NCBI RefSeq assembly: GCF_000764185.1
Contig: NZ_JQEC01000014.1
Coordinates: forward strand, 1 to 64,000
Direction: 5' to 3'
DNA length: 64,000 bases
DNA from: Colwellia psychrerythraea
GTDB taxonomy: Bacteria; Pseudomonadota; Gammaproteobacteria; Enterobacterales; Alteromonadaceae
Of this stretch, positions 42,652 through 52,694 are shown piece after piece. A program made the translations under genes and the position numbers. The number at the start of each line of letters is the position of its first letter. Positions within the stretch are counted from its first letter, which is position 1. Under the pieces are notes generated by a model, which saw nothing but the letters and a program-made list of their open reading frames with translations, did not search any database and was not told the origin of the DNA.

Positions 42652-43824
42652 GTGTTTATTGATTTTTTTCTCGCACTACAAAAGCACAAAGTTCCCTGTA
42701 GTTTACGTGAACTGTTAGATTTAATCGCAGTATTAAAAAAGGGAGTTGTTTTTGCTGATGTAGATGAGTTTTATAATCTCGCCAAAATTGTCATGGTTAA
42801 AGATGAAATACATTATGATAAGTATGATCGTGCCTTTGCTGAATATTTTAAAGGTATTGAGCAAATAGATGTATTTGACAAGCTTTTACCAGAAGATTGG
42901 TTAAGAAAAGAATTTGAAAAGCAGCTCAGCATTGAAGAAAAAGAAAAGCTTAAATCTTTAGGTGGCCTTGACGAATTAATGAAGGCGTTAAAAGAGCGAC
43001 TTGAAGAACAGAAAAAACGTCACGCTGGCGGCAGTAAATGGGTTGGTACCGGCGGCACATCGCCATTTGGCGCTTATGGTTACAACCCCGAAGGTATTAG
43101 AGTAGGGCAGGATAAAAACCGTAACAATAGCGCAGTAAAAGTTTGGGATAAACGAGAGTTTAAAAACTTCGACCAAGACCAAGATCTGGGCTCTAGAAAT
43201 ATTAAATTAGCACTTAAGAAATTACGTAAATTTGCGCGTACTGGTGCTAGTGAAAAACTTGATATTAATACCACGATAAGCGCAACGGCGAAAAATGGCG
43301 GAATGCTCGATGTACATATGGAGCCAGAACGCCATAACGCGGTAAAAGTATTGATGTTCTTTGATATTGGTGGCTCTATGGATGAATACATTCATACCTG
43401 CGAAGAGTTGTTTTCAGCTGCGCACAGTGAATTTAAACATTTAGAATTCTTTTATTTTCATAACTGCGTTTACGAAAAGGTTTGGCGAGACAACCAAAGA
43501 CGTCGCACCGAAACCATCGATATAGAAGAAATCATCAGAACTTTTGGCGCAGATTATAAAGTGATTTTTGTCGGTGATGCCACTATGGGACCCTATGAAA
43601 TCACATACCCTGGCGGTAGTGTTGAACACTGGAATGAAAAACCAGGAGCTGACTATATGACTAGATTAACCAATCACTTTAGTAAAATAGCTTGGTTAAA
43701 CCCACAGCCTGAAACCCAATGGTCTTATTATCACTCTATAGGGCTGATCAATGAATTGATTGACAGTAAAATGTTTCCATTAACCGTCGATGGTATAGGG
43801 CGAGCAATAAAAGAAGTAAGTTAA
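42652..43824 (+). CDS. VWA (CoxE-like) domain protein
   Basis: 390 aa, GTG start. N-terminal CoxE-like helical domain (FIDFFLALQKHKVPCSLREL), a Lys/Glu-rich helix and a Gly-rich segment (GGSKWVGTGGTSPFGAYGYN), then a VWA domain with the MIDAS-like FFDIGGSMDEYIH, where Gly replaces Ser in DxSxS, so metal binding may be altered. Partner of the MoxR ATPase upstream. A MITE copy is inserted 4 bp after the stop. Confidence 0.88.
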   Translation: MFIDFFLALQKHKVPCSLRELLDLIAVLKKGVVFADVDEFYNLAKIVMVKDEIHYDKYDRAFAEYFKGIEQIDVFDKLLPEDWLRKEFEKQLSIEEKEKLKSLGGLDELMKALKERLEEQKKRHAGGSKWVGTGGTSPFGAYGYNPEGIRVGQDKNRNNSAVKVWDKREFKNFDQDQDLGSRNIKLALKKLRKFARTGASEKLDINTTISATAKNGGMLDVHMEPERHNAVKVLMFFDIGGSMDEYIHTCEELFSAAHSEFKHLEFFYFHNCVYEKVWRDNQRRRTETIDIEEIIRTFGADYKVIFVGDATMGPYEITYPGGSVEHWNEKPGADYMTRLTNHFSKIAWLNPQPETQWSYYHSIGLINELIDSKMFPLTVDGIGRAIKEVS

Positions 43825-43828
43825 ATAA

Positions 43829-44023
43829 CCTGGACTCTGGATAAGTAGCATTTGCTCAACATTCCCCTTATCCAATTCTCAGCGTTAAAACGTTTATAAA
43901 TAACCCGTTATTTATAAACGTTTTACCTTGATAATCGAATAAATTGAAACATTGATAGCGTAATCGCTATTTATTCCGGTAAGTTTTATCTAAACATCAA
44001 GTACTCATTATCCAGAGTTCAGG
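43829..44023. mobile_element. MITE copy 2, 195 bp, inverted relative to copy 1
   Basis: Termini CCTGGACTCTGGATAA and TTATCCAGAGTTCAGG; flanks TTAAATAA (43821-43828) and GTAAATAA (44024-44031) match in 7 of 8 positions as a target duplication. The centre is a perfect palindrome with 18-bp arms around CC (AAAACGTTTATAAATAAC, 43887-43904, and its complement, 43907-43924). No coding capacity. The rest of the gap to 44370 has no gene. Confidence 0.88.
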
Positions 44024-44370
44024 GTAAATAACATTACAGTCCCAATCAAAGGGATTGAATACTTGTTTGTAATTTGATTAACAATATAGAGTAGGGCTAA
44101 GAGTTTGCCCCGTTTTATATATTTTCCTAATTGAAATAATGTTAGCAAGAAGGTATTGATTAGATTAAAATACTGTTAACGTTTACCCGCTAAGTTTACT
44201 TTCTGTTAATTGACTTATCTTCACCATTAAAAATGGTTACAATTATTTATTTAACAGCTGACATCAAGCTCTTTAATGAGCATTGTTGATGAAGCTCTGC
44301 AGTATCTAAAGGGCAAACTTCTAAATTTCAATATGTTGTTAACACTTCAACAAGAGGTAATAGTAAAACT

Positions 44371-44631
44371 ATGGATTATTTTGAACAGTTAGGTTTAAGC
44401 CGAAATGCAACGACCATAGAAATTAAAAAAGCCTACCGTAAACTCGCTAATAAATATCACCCCGATAAAAATAGTGGTAGTGAAGTTGAAGAAAAATTTC
44501 AATTAATTAAGACGGCTTACGATGCCATTTCAGATCCTAAAAAGCGTGCTTTGTATTTGAAAAGTAACTATACAGTGATCACTGATCCTCGAGAAGTAGC
44601 TGATTCTTTTTGGCACCAAGCATTGGGCTAA
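44371..44631 (+). CDS. Stand-alone J-domain protein
   Basis: 86 aa consisting of little more than a J domain: [20 protein letters not shown], the catalytic HPDK in [10 protein letters not shown] and [14 protein letters not shown]. It lacks the Gly/Phe region, zinc fingers and substrate domain of DnaJ. It would recruit DnaK to a specific partner, plausibly the neighbouring gene products or the MoxR-VWA complex (inference). Confidence 0.88.
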   Translation: MDYFEQLGLSRNATTIEIKKAYRKLANKYHPDKNSGSEVEEKFQLIKTAYDAISDPKKRALYLKSNYTVITDPREVADSFWHQALG

Positions 44632-44729
44632 GTAATGAGTGATACCAAAACTTAGGTGTCACTTAATATTTTAATATCGAAATAAGACAAAAACACTGAA
44701 TTCGAAAACACGCTATTAGGGAAATATTC

Positions 44730-45191
44730 TTGCAAATTGATAAAAAAATACCCGATTACTTAACCGATGACTTTTCTATGTATTTAGAGAATATGACCTC
44801 GTTAGCTGATCCCGAAAATCCTGACTTACTATCAACGTATTTAGATAATTTATTTGCCCCGTTAAATGCTACCCCGTTGTTATTTGCGGGCATGGTTGAC
44901 CAATTAGCCATGGCAATAACCACAAAAATTAGAATAGATAGTAAAAATTTAGCCTTGCTCGACTTGAGCATCGAACCTACTTGGGCTGAAGTCAAAACAT
45001 TTGTTGGCGTTCATGCGGATGCCAGAGCTTGCATAACTGAATTGATGAACCATGGGGAGCAGGATTTAAAAACGGCTGTTTTACTCATTCATTTCTATAA
45101 TGGTTATGATGCAACCCCATTAAAAGCCGAAGTTGATGACTTTGAACAAGTCGATGATTATGCTTCAGAAGACTACGATGAGAATTACTAG
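44730..45191 (+). CDS. Uncharacterised acidic protein (first of three)
   Basis: 153 aa, TTG start with AGGGA 8 nt upstream. Helical (YLDNLFAPLNATPLLFAGMV, MELSIEPTW-like segment LLDLSIEPTWAEVK) with a very acidic tail (VDDFEQVDDYASEDYDENY). No family recognised. With the next two genes, which also end in acidic tails, it forms a tight set downstream of the J-domain gene. Confidence 0.6.
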   Translation: MQIDKKIPDYLTDDFSMYLENMTSLADPENPDLLSTYLDNLFAPLNATPLLFAGMVDQLAMAITTKIRIDSKNLALLDLSIEPTWAEVKTFVGVHADARACITELMNHGEQDLKTAVLLIHFYNGYDATPLKAEVDDFEQVDDYASEDYDENY

Positions 45192-45340
45192 TCTATAAAC
45201 GTTAGTTTATAAGTATCACCTTTGAACAATAACTTTTTAAAGTACGCTTGCTTGTAAACCAGGCTTGAACGATTTAGATGCCCTAATGGATTAAATTAGT
45301 TCATCTAATGAACAGTATAAATACCTTTTAAGGAATAACC

Positions 45341-45988
45341 GTGACAACAAATGCATTAATTTTGGCAACCGACATTATCGAAATAGCACAACAAAGTGGT
45401 AGACGCGCAGGTACTTCTCTAGAGGCTATTGCTTCTGAGCAAGGTGATGAAGCAATGTTGGCTGTGTTAACCGAGATGGATATATTAACCGTTGCTAAAA
45501 TTGTTAGAGAACATGATGCCACTATTCCTTCTATCGCTACCTGGTTAATGGATGCAGAGTCTATTAAGCAGTTATTAAATGTTGAACCGTCTTACTGGCA
45601 GAATATAGATGAAGACCATGTGTTTTGTGCACAAACAGAAGCACACAGTTTATTGTCACAAATTTTTCTTTCCTCTGATGATGAAGAAAAGCAACTCGAA
45701 GTATTAAAAGCTATTGTTGAAGATGACTTTGGCCTATTGTATTTATCGCTACCATTTGTTGGTCATGATTTTTCTGAAATGGAAGAAGACGAAGAGCAAA
45801 CATCTGGCAGTATTGAAGAGCTGTTAATGAAAATTAAAACACTCGATGAAGAGGCCTACCGTGAAGTCATGGTGGTTAGTACTAATGGAAGCCTAGAAAA
45901 TGTTGAAAAAGCATTAAAAGATAATGCCAATAAGCAAAGAGTTACTTCGGTCGAGATTGATACCGATGACATGTTTGCGCCACTTTAA
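45341..45988 (+). CDS. Uncharacterised acidic protein (second of three)
   Basis: 215 aa, GTG start preceded by AAGGA. Helical; includes YWQNIDEDHVFCAQTEAHSL and an acidic stretch EMEEDEEQTSGSIEELLMKI; ends DTDDMFAPL. No catalytic motif seen. Spacing of 149 bp upstream and 68 bp downstream suggests cotranscription with its neighbours. The repeated acidic tails in this set may mean electrostatic complexes between the proteins. Confidence 0.6.
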   Translation: MTTNALILATDIIEIAQQSGRRAGTSLEAIASEQGDEAMLAVLTEMDILTVAKIVREHDATIPSIATWLMDAESIKQLLNVEPSYWQNIDEDHVFCAQTEAHSLLSQIFLSSDDEEKQLEVLKAIVEDDFGLLYLSLPFVGHDFSEMEEDEEQTSGSIEELLMKIKTLDEEAYREVMVVSTNGSLENVEKALKDNANKQRVTSVEIDTDDMFAPL

Positions 45989-46056
45989 CGTTTCAAAGAA
46001 AATAATACAGCTTTATCAATAGTTTATTGATTGTTTTATATAGATAGGATTCATTA

Positions 46057-46977
46057 ATGAAAATTGCAGAGTTAAGAAACCATCCGTTTCTACTTTTGGC
46101 ATTAAAGGATGGAGAAAACGAAGGTTATTTTTCTCCCGAGTTAGTCCATAAAATCAAACACCAATTAGTCGATATGTCTTTGCGAATAGCTTCTGATAAT
46201 TTATCGATAATTTATGCGGATCAAATTAGAAAGGGCTGTGAAATTGTTCTAGGCATTACCAACTTAGGTTTATTAGAGTTGTGTGATAACGATGCTGATA
46301 AAGCAAAAGAGCTGATTAAAACCCAAGGTATTGTTTATTGTTTTCGAGCCGGTTGGGCTAAATATGCACAACTGAAAAAAGTATCTGCCTCGTACTTTGA
46401 AGGTGTTTCGATCAGCAGCTATGCGCTTGGGATTAATGATACCTCTGATATCAGAGTAATGCATGCTAGTTTATTGAAGGAAAGCTACCAAAGTGCCAAG
46501 TTATTAGATGTTTATAAAAGTGTAGCAGCAAGTTATTGCGCTAACACATTACTGATTGAAGATGATGAAGATATATTAATGTTTGAATTGCAAAGGTTTC
46601 TTAATAGCGCCATTGCATTATTACTTATAGATTCGGATAAGAAGATGTTTACCAGCTCTTTATACCAAGAATTTAATACTTACCTTATTAGCACAAGCAA
46701 AGAGGTACTACTTGATAAGTTGGCCGCTTGTATTAAAAAGCTTACTGAGCAACTGTCGATACCGACTAGAAGTTATCTACAAGAAATAAAGTTATTAGAT
46801 TTTACTGAATTTAAAAGCATCATTAATCAACAATCTGATACCGCTACTCTTATTCAAGAAATCTTAGAAATTCCTATTACCCTAGCTGCCGAATTACATG
46901 GTGACTTTGAAGGAGGTTATGATTTTCATGCCGACGATGAAGATGATATCGCTTATTTAAGACCTGACGAGCAGTAA
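46057..46977 (+). CDS. Uncharacterised protein (third of three)
   Basis: 306 aa, ATG preceded by TAGGA. Mostly helical (KIAELRNHPFLLLALKDG, VYCFRAGWAKYAQLKKVSAS, LFNSAIALLLIDSD-like core) with an acidic tail (YDFHADDEDDIAYLRPDEQ). No family recognised. Likely the last gene of the MoxR-VWA-J-domain cluster; a 9-bp hairpin follows. Confidence 0.6.
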   Translation: MKIAELRNHPFLLLALKDGENEGYFSPELVHKIKHQLVDMSLRIASDNLSIIYADQIRKGCEIVLGITNLGLLELCDNDADKAKELIKTQGIVYCFRAGWAKYAQLKKVSASYFEGVSISSYALGINDTSDIRVMHASLLKESYQSAKLLDVYKSVAASYCANTLLIEDDEDILMFELQRFLNSAIALLLIDSDKKMFTSSLYQEFNTYLISTSKEVLLDKLAACIKKLTEQLSIPTRSYLQEIKLLDFTEFKSIINQQSDTATLIQEILEIPITLAAELHGDFEGGYDFHADDEDDIAYLRPDEQ

Positions 46978-47027
46978 AATTTAACCAATGAGTTGCATTA
47001 GTAAATTAGAGTAGTGAAGCTTTACAA

Positions 47028-47050
47028 AAGGGTATTGGGTTAATACCCTT
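47028..47050. terminator. Hairpin after the acidic-protein cluster
   Basis: AAGGGTATT (47028-47036), loop GGGTT, AATACCCTT (47042-47050), enclosed by GAAGCTT/AAGCTT. No T-run follows, so termination is plausible but not certain. The rest of the gap to the tRNA at 47289 shows no gene. Confidence 0.45.
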
Positions 47051-47288
47051 ACCGAAGCTTGGTAATTTATAACTTGAGCAAACTTTAGTTGGCGTAAATA
47101 ATGGCTAGGGAATAATAAAAAGCATAAGTTGATGCTTTTTAATACAATCAGCAACAGTTGCTGCTTTATAAATATACATGTATGAGTTTATTTAACAATT
47201 TTTTCATTTAACGCTTTACAAGTAGAGCCGCAATACTTAAAATGCGCGCACTTTAGAGGAATAGTAAAACGTTTCTTAAAAGTAACTT

Positions 47289-47379
47289 GGTGAGATGGCT
47301 GAGTGGTCGAAAGCACCGGTCTTGAAAACCGGCAAGGGTTTGTAGCCCTTCTAGAGTTCAAATCTCTATCTCACCGCCA
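47289..47379 (+). tRNA. serT: tRNA-Ser (anticodon UGA), copy 3
   Basis: Identical in sequence to the copies at 83 and 10383 but with an unrelated upstream flank and no tandem array after it. It may be the ancestral stand-alone locus. Confidence 0.97.
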
Positions 47380-47386
47380 CATTTAG

Positions 47387-47422
47387 AAAAAGCCGCTAAC
47401 TGAAAAGTTAGCGGCTTTTTTG
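47387..47422 (+). terminator. Terminator of tRNA-Ser copy 3
   Basis: AAAAAGCCGCTAAC (47387-47400), loop TGAAAA, GTTAGCGGCTTTTT (47407-47420). Similar in design to the terminators at the other tRNA-Ser loci but with a different stem sequence. Confidence 0.88.
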
Positions 47423-47491
47423 CTATAAAAAAATAGTATTTATCACTGCTTATAAAGTGATTGAGTATTGTAAATAATTAAGGAACCGCGT

Positions 47492-48958
47492 GTGACCATT
47501 ACGGATAGAAATTCAAATAAAGCAAAATCATACACTATTAAGCGTATTGCTTTAGCCGTATCACTGGCCAGCGCGGCTTTATTCTCGAGTCAAGCTTTAG
47601 CGCAAGCTGAAGTATCCGATGATGAAAAACCTCAAGCTTCTGAAATAGTCAAAAACACTGAAAGTGATATTAAACTCAACCCTGATATTACCGTTGAAAA
47701 CCTTGATGAAATTTATCGAGAAATGGCAACCAATACGATTTGGGAAAATACACCACAGCCCGCTGACTTTTATAATTCCCCTTTTCAAGTGTCAATATTT
47801 TCCGATGCAAATGGTGAAGACAGCGATAGGCTTTGGTCACAAACCAACTCAATTTTCGCTTATGGTTTTGGTGTTATCGGTTTAATCGCATTATTACCCG
47901 AAGACATATCTAATTGGGATAAAGAAGAAGGTATTTTCAGTAAGTGGTCTGACAATGTAAAAGGCGGCCCTGTCTGGGACAGAGACACAGGCATGTTAAA
48001 CCTGATAGGACATCCATATTTTGGTGGTGTGTATTATCAAGTCGCGCGTAAATCAGGTTACCGTCAATGGGATGCCTTTATGTACGCGACTATTATGTCG
48101 ACCTTCTATTGGGAATACGGTATTGAGGCTTTTGCTGAAGTTCCATCTATTCAAGATTTAGTTATTACCCCTGTGCTTGGTTGGGCATATGGTGAATGGG
48201 CATATAATACTGAAATGGATATCAGAGAAGAGGGCGGAGCAGTGTGGGGCTCAGACATGTTAGGAAGCACAGCCTTATTTTTCCTAGACCCCGTTGATAG
48301 TATGAGTGTTGGTATTAATAACCTTTTTGGTAAAGAAATTATAAAAGCGGGCACAGGTTTTGTCAGCTTTAACGAGATCCCTTACGGTGATACAGGCCAA
48401 ACAGATACGCAAATAAACTTTAATGTTTCTTTGCAACTGGGTGACGGAGGAAGTTATTCTCAAAAGTCGTATAAAAGGTCATCACATAAAAGAGATCCTA
48501 TTGATACGGGTATCATTGGCGTTAGTTATGGTGTTGGCAATGTCACATTGGATGATTTATGGGGTGTTGACGGTGGCACTACCACTGAATACAGTTTAGG
48601 TTTATATTTTACTCGTCAATTCTCAAGCAGATTAACCTATTCTAAAGGTAAATTAACGAATAACGTCAGTGCTGCGGACGATAATTATGAAAATTATAGC
48701 TTAGATAGCCAGTTCTACTTTAATGCCGAAAATGATATCAGACCCTACTTAACCGCTGGTTTTGGTGAAACTTTATGGAGAAGAGAAATTGACACTAAAA
48801 GGTTCCAAGTAAATGCTGGTGTTGGTGCCCATTACAAAATTAATAACAACTTTGCTTTGCAGTTAGATTGGCGCTTTTATCACAGCACTAATGCCAATAC
48901 CTCTGATCATAATACCAGTTTACGTCTAATATATTTACTTGGTAATGGTGAGCGATAG
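47492..48958 (+). CDS. DUF3943 protein, probable outer-membrane protein
   Basis: 488 aa, GTG start after AAGGA. A signal peptide (IALAVSLASAALFSSQALAQA) is followed by the DUF3943 core with GHPYFGGVYYQVARKSGY, STFYWEYGIEAFAEVPSIQD and EWAYN. The C-terminal third has alternating strands (YSLGLYFTRQFSSRLTYSKG, AGVGAHYKINNNFALQLDWR), fitting a beta barrel. Function unknown. Single gene. Confidence 0.85.
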   Translation: MTITDRNSNKAKSYTIKRIALAVSLASAALFSSQALAQAEVSDDEKPQASEIVKNTESDIKLNPDITVENLDEIYREMATNTIWENTPQPADFYNSPFQVSIFSDANGEDSDRLWSQTNSIFAYGFGVIGLIALLPEDISNWDKEEGIFSKWSDNVKGGPVWDRDTGMLNLIGHPYFGGVYYQVARKSGYRQWDAFMYATIMSTFYWEYGIEAFAEVPSIQDLVITPVLGWAYGEWAYNTEMDIREEGGAVWGSDMLGSTALFFLDPVDSMSVGINNLFGKEIIKAGTGFVSFNEIPYGDTGQTDTQINFNVSLQLGDGGSYSQKSYKRSSHKRDPIDTGIIGVSYGVGNVTLDDLWGVDGGTTTEYSLGLYFTRQFSSRLTYSKGKLTNNVSAADDNYENYSLDSQFYFNAENDIRPYLTAGFGETLWRREIDTKRFQVNAGVGAHYKINNNFALQLDWRFYHSTNANTSDHNTSLRLIYLLGNGER

Positions 48959-49088
48959 CCGCTGAAAACCGGAGCGGATTACTATGTAAATTGTAATCAA
49001 ATATGAATAGTTGGTTGCTCAAGTAGCAACTTTATACCATTTGTAATAGGCTGAATACATTCCTGACATTATGTGTAGTGGAGTGTTT

Positions 49089-50273
49089 ATGAAAAGCTCA
49101 TGTTATGGTTTATTCTTATGTTTACCGCTGTTGCTTGCTTGTCAAAGCAATGAAATACCCCAAGCTAATCAATACACTTCGCCAGTAAATTTATATTTAG
49201 ATAGTCAGTTTCAATCCAATACCCCTATCATCATTGAAACAGAGCAAGAAGTGTTTCAACTCGATGATGAAATGCGCGCCATGGTGCAAACTAAACTAGT
49301 TAATAATTTTCCAGCCAACCAAAAGGCCCGTATCTTACTTAAGCATTTATTTAATGAAGAAAATATAGCATTAAGTTATGCCGGTAATGCTAACGTTACC
49401 GCCAGTCAGGCCTATCACAGCAAAGTAGCAAATTGCATGTCGCTCACTATTTTAGCCTATGCATTGGCCGATGAAGCAGGCATGAATATCAGCTTTCAAC
49501 AGGTCGAAGTACCAGAATACTGGGTACGTAATGGACAGTACAGCTTGGTAACTGGACACGTTAACTTATTGGTAAAAGCAAGTGAAAATGTGACTCATCG
49601 AACCGTTTGGGGAGAAAGTGCCACACGAATAGACTTTGACCCCTTTGTTGCTAAAAAGCACTTCCCCTCTCATAAGATCGAAAAACACACTTTATTAGCC
49701 ATGTTTTATAATAATAAAGGTGCGGAGGCAATGGTAAATGATAGCTATGTGCTGGCTTATCAATATCTCAAACAAGCGACATTAACAGATAATCAATTTT
49801 CTTCAAGTTGGGGCAACTTAGGTATTTTATATAAACTCACCGGTGAATATGGTATGGCCGAAAGTGCTTATCGTCATGCTTTTCGTTTAGATAGTAATAA
49901 TTTGACTTCATTGGGTAATCTCGCTTTACTACTCAACAAACAAGGACGTTTTGATGAAGCTGAGCCAATAGAGGAGTTAATCCATAAGGCTAGGGTGAAA
50001 AACCCTTATTACCATGCATTATTGGCTAGTGAAGCTTATTTTAACAAGTCATATACACAAGCATTAATACATTTCAAAAAAGCCATTCAGCTTAATGATG
50101 AGCAACATGAATTTTATTTTGGCCTAGCTAAAACATATTACATGCAAAATGAACTGAATTTAGCGAAAAGAGCTATGACAAAAGCGATTGCTTTAACCAA
50201 AGCAAAAGATACACAAAGACAATATATTGCTAAACTTAATTTTCTTAAATTCGAACAGACAGCAAATAATTGA
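49089..50273 (+). CDS. Lipoprotein with transglutaminase-like and TPR domains
   Basis: 394 aa from the ATG at 49089, chosen because GGAG lies 5 nt before it and a lipobox follows (LCLPLLLACQ); an ATG at 49071 adds six residues without a purpose. Residues about 60-190 have Cys in KVANCMSLTILAYALADEAG, His in LVTGHVNLLV and Asp in TRIDFDPF, a transglutaminase-like triad. TPR repeats follow from about 215 (WGNLGILYKLTGEYGMAESA). The M28 peptidase gene overlaps its stop by 4 bp, so the two may act together in the envelope. Confidence 0.8.
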   Translation: MKSSCYGLFLCLPLLLACQSNEIPQANQYTSPVNLYLDSQFQSNTPIIIETEQEVFQLDDEMRAMVQTKLVNNFPANQKARILLKHLFNEENIALSYAGNANVTASQAYHSKVANCMSLTILAYALADEAGMNISFQQVEVPEYWVRNGQYSLVTGHVNLLVKASENVTHRTVWGESATRIDFDPFVAKKHFPSHKIEKHTLLAMFYNNKGAEAMVNDSYVLAYQYLKQATLTDNQFSSSWGNLGILYKLTGEYGMAESAYRHAFRLDSNNLTSLGNLALLLNKQGRFDEAEPIEELIHKARVKNPYYHALLASEAYFNKSYTQALIHFKKAIQLNDEQHEFYFGLAKTYYMQNELNLAKRAMTKAIALTKAKDTQRQYIAKLNFLKFEQTANN

Positions 50274-51268
50274 GCCCTCTAGTTGGTAACGCGATACTTA
50301 TATTGACAAGCTGCCTTTACCTCTCATCGGCGTGGGGCGCAGATACCGCCTATGCTACGGTATTTAATGATGAAGCTAATCAATCGGTACTCGAACATTT
50401 AAAAACTTTATCTTCAGATGAATTTTCAGGTCGAAAATTTTCGAGTAAGACTATTATTCATAGTCAATCTTATTTGGTAGCTACCCTTGAAGAACTGGGG
50501 GTCTCTGCTTTTAAAAACAATTACCGTCATAGCTTCCAACAATCTGGATTGTTTCAAAATAAACAGGGCACTAATATTATTGGCTATGTGCCAGGTACTC
50601 TATATCGGGATCGATATATTGTGCTTAGTGCCCATTACGATCACTTAGGTATCAAACGAAATAAAATTTATAATGGTGCCGATGACAATGCTTCGGGTAC
50701 TGCAGCATTGTTGCATTACGCAAAATTGCTAAAACAGGCGCCGTTAAAACACAGTATTATTTTATTATTTACCGATGGTGAGGAAGTTAATTTATTAGGC
50801 GCTAAAGCTTTTATTAATGATCAAGAAAGTTTACTGACTAATTTCAAGCTCAATATAAACCTAGATATGATAGCGGGTAGTAAACGCACTAAGAGGTTAC
50901 GCTTCATTAGCAAGAATATGGATAAAATCTTACCTAGTCATAACTTGGCTCAATTTATTAATTTTCAGAGTTACTTGAAAGAAAATTCTAACGTAAATTT
51001 GACCGCTGGTTTTAAACGCTCTAGGGGGGTGGGGTCAAGTATAAATAGAACTAATTGGCTTATGGCGAGCGATCATGGCGTGTTTAATAAAGCGGGCATA
51101 CCATTTATATATTTTGGCGTTGGTGTGCATAAAAACTATCACAGTGAGCGTGATGATTACGCCAACATAAACCATGATTTCTATTTATCTGCAGTAGATG
51201 TGATTTTTCAACAACTAAGCTTTTTGGATGGTGTTATTTCTGATAATACCTCACAATATTCCCATTAA
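50270..51268 (+). CDS. M28-family metallopeptidase, exported
   Basis: 332 aa, TTG start overlapping the previous stop (TTGA). Signal peptide (AILILTSCLYLSSAWGADT). Zinc ligands: His in LSAHYDHLG, bridging Asp in GADDNASGTAALL, catalytic Glu-Glu in FTDGEEVNLLG, and a C-terminal His in YHSERDDY or NINHDF. Predicted aminopeptidase acting in the periplasm or outside. Confidence 0.9.
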   Translation: MSPLVGNAILILTSCLYLSSAWGADTAYATVFNDEANQSVLEHLKTLSSDEFSGRKFSSKTIIHSQSYLVATLEELGVSAFKNNYRHSFQQSGLFQNKQGTNIIGYVPGTLYRDRYIVLSAHYDHLGIKRNKIYNGADDNASGTAALLHYAKLLKQAPLKHSIILLFTDGEEVNLLGAKAFINDQESLLTNFKLNINLDMIAGSKRTKRLRFISKNMDKILPSHNLAQFINFQSYLKENSNVNLTAGFKRSRGVGSSINRTNWLMASDHGVFNKAGIPFIYFGVGVHKNYHSERDDYANINHDFYLSAVDVIFQQLSFLDGVISDNTSQYSH

Positions 51269-51485
51269 TATAATCCTTTGATAGCCCCTACGGATAAACG
51301 GCATTGCTATTAGCTTTAATAGTAACTTGATAGCGATTAACATTTAGATTTACCCTCTCCTAAATCAAATTAAATGCTAATAATCAACAAACTGGAATGA
51401 AACCTACAGATAACTGTTAATAAAATTGTTATTATTGCGCGGTGATAATAATTAGTTTATCTCTATATTGGAATAATAAAGGCGC

Positions 51486-51959
51486 ATGATAAATATAAAA
51501 GCAGTAACAGTTGCGAGTAGTCAAAGCTGGAATTTACTTTTTCTGGCCTGGATATTGGCTACAAGTGGTACGTTAATCAGCTTGTTTTTCAGCGAGATTG
51601 TACAGTTACCCGTATGTGTATTGTGTTGGTATCAACGTATAGCGTTATACCCTTTAGTGATTATGATGCCTTTCGCATTATTTCCCTTGGACATTAATGT
51701 TATACGTTATGCGCAGCCGTTAGTTATCTTTGGTTGGTTTGTAGCACTATTTCATGTGTTAGTTGTTGCTAAAATAATTCCAGAAGCGGCGCAACCTTGT
51801 GTGCTTGGAATACCTTGCTCAGAAACACACTTTAATTTGCTCGGTTTTATCAATATTCCGGTAATGTCTTTATTAACATTTAGCCTTATTGGCCTTTTAC
51901 TTTTTATCTCTAAAAAACAATTTACTCGGACACTTATTAGGAATAACCATGAACAATAA
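51486..51959 (+). CDS. dsbB: DsbB-like disulfide bond formation protein
   Basis: 157 aa, four TM helices. First cysteine pair in LPVCVLCWYQR, second in QPCVLGIPCSE, the two redox pairs of DsbB. It passes electrons from a DsbA partner to quinone. The partner gene overlaps its 3' end by 11 bp. Short for DsbB, closer to the BdbC-type. Confidence 0.9.
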   Translation: MINIKAVTVASSQSWNLLFLAWILATSGTLISLFFSEIVQLPVCVLCWYQRIALYPLVIMMPFALFPLDINVIRYAQPLVIFGWFVALFHVLVVAKIIPEAAQPCVLGIPCSETHFNLLGFINIPVMSLLTFSLIGLLLFISKKQFTRTLIRNNHEQ

Positions 51960-52590
51960 AACTCTTTTTATTAGCGTTGCGGCGTTTATCGGCATTATAT
52001 TTATTGCTGCGGTTTCCATGTATAAAAGCCAACAGTCATCAACCATAGCTAATGGCCTATTACCAGCCTTGGAGCGTATTGGTGCGCCAGAAAAAGGCGG
52101 TAAACAAGCCAAGGTAACTATAGTTGAATTTTTCGATCCCGCTTGTGGTACTTGTAGCCAGTTTTACCCATTACTTAATAACTTAGTTAAAAAGTATCAA
52201 GGTAAAGTAAAAGTTGTTATGCGTTATGCGCCATTACACCAAGGCTCTGAAGATGTGGTTAAAATGCTTGAAGCTGCCCATTTACAAGGTAAGTTTTGGC
52301 CAGCGGTGGAGGTTTTGTTTGCTAATCAAGCACGTTGGGTTGAACATCACGTATCTAATCCGACAAGTGCTTTAGCGGGTATTAAAACGCTAACCCTTGA
52401 CCATGAAAAACTTGATAGAGATTGGCACAGCGAAAAAGTAGCAAAAATAATCGCACAAGATATCCAAGACGGACAAACCTTAAAAGTACGAGCGACGCCA
52501 CAATTTTTTGTTAATGGTAAACCTTTGCTAGTTTTTGGTTATGACCAGCTGGTTAATTTAGTTGAAGAGGCCGTCGAAGAAGCCTATTAG
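51949..52590 (+). CDS. DsbA-like thiol oxidoreductase
   Basis: 213 aa. The ATG at 51949 is chosen: TTAGGA precedes it and the product begins with a signal anchor (LFISVAAFIGIIFIAAVSMY). Active site CGTC in FFDPACGTCSQF; cis-Pro in RATPQFFVNGK. Works with the DsbB-like protein encoded just upstream, oxidising exported proteins. Confidence 0.92.
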   Translation: MNNKTLFISVAAFIGIIFIAAVSMYKSQQSSTIANGLLPALERIGAPEKGGKQAKVTIVEFFDPACGTCSQFYPLLNNLVKKYQGKVKVVMRYAPLHQGSEDVVKMLEAAHLQGKFWPAVEVLFANQARWVEHHVSNPTSALAGIKTLTLDHEKLDRDWHSEKVAKIIAQDIQDGQTLKVRATPQFFVNGKPLLVFGYDQLVNLVEEAVEEAY

Positions 52591-52619
52591 GTTAAGTTTA
52601 TTTGTTCAAATGCATAAAT

Positions 52620-52651
52620 CCTCTCGTTTATTAATTTATAACAACGAGAGG
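52620..52651. terminator. Hairpin between convergent dsbA-like and lysR genes
   Basis: CCTCTCGTT (52620-52628) and AACGAGAGG (52643-52651) form a 9-bp stem between convergent genes. No strong T-run on either side. Confidence 0.45.
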
Positions 52652-52694
52652 CTATTAATAGATACACGCTCAGTATCGGTCTAAAATTTACAGC

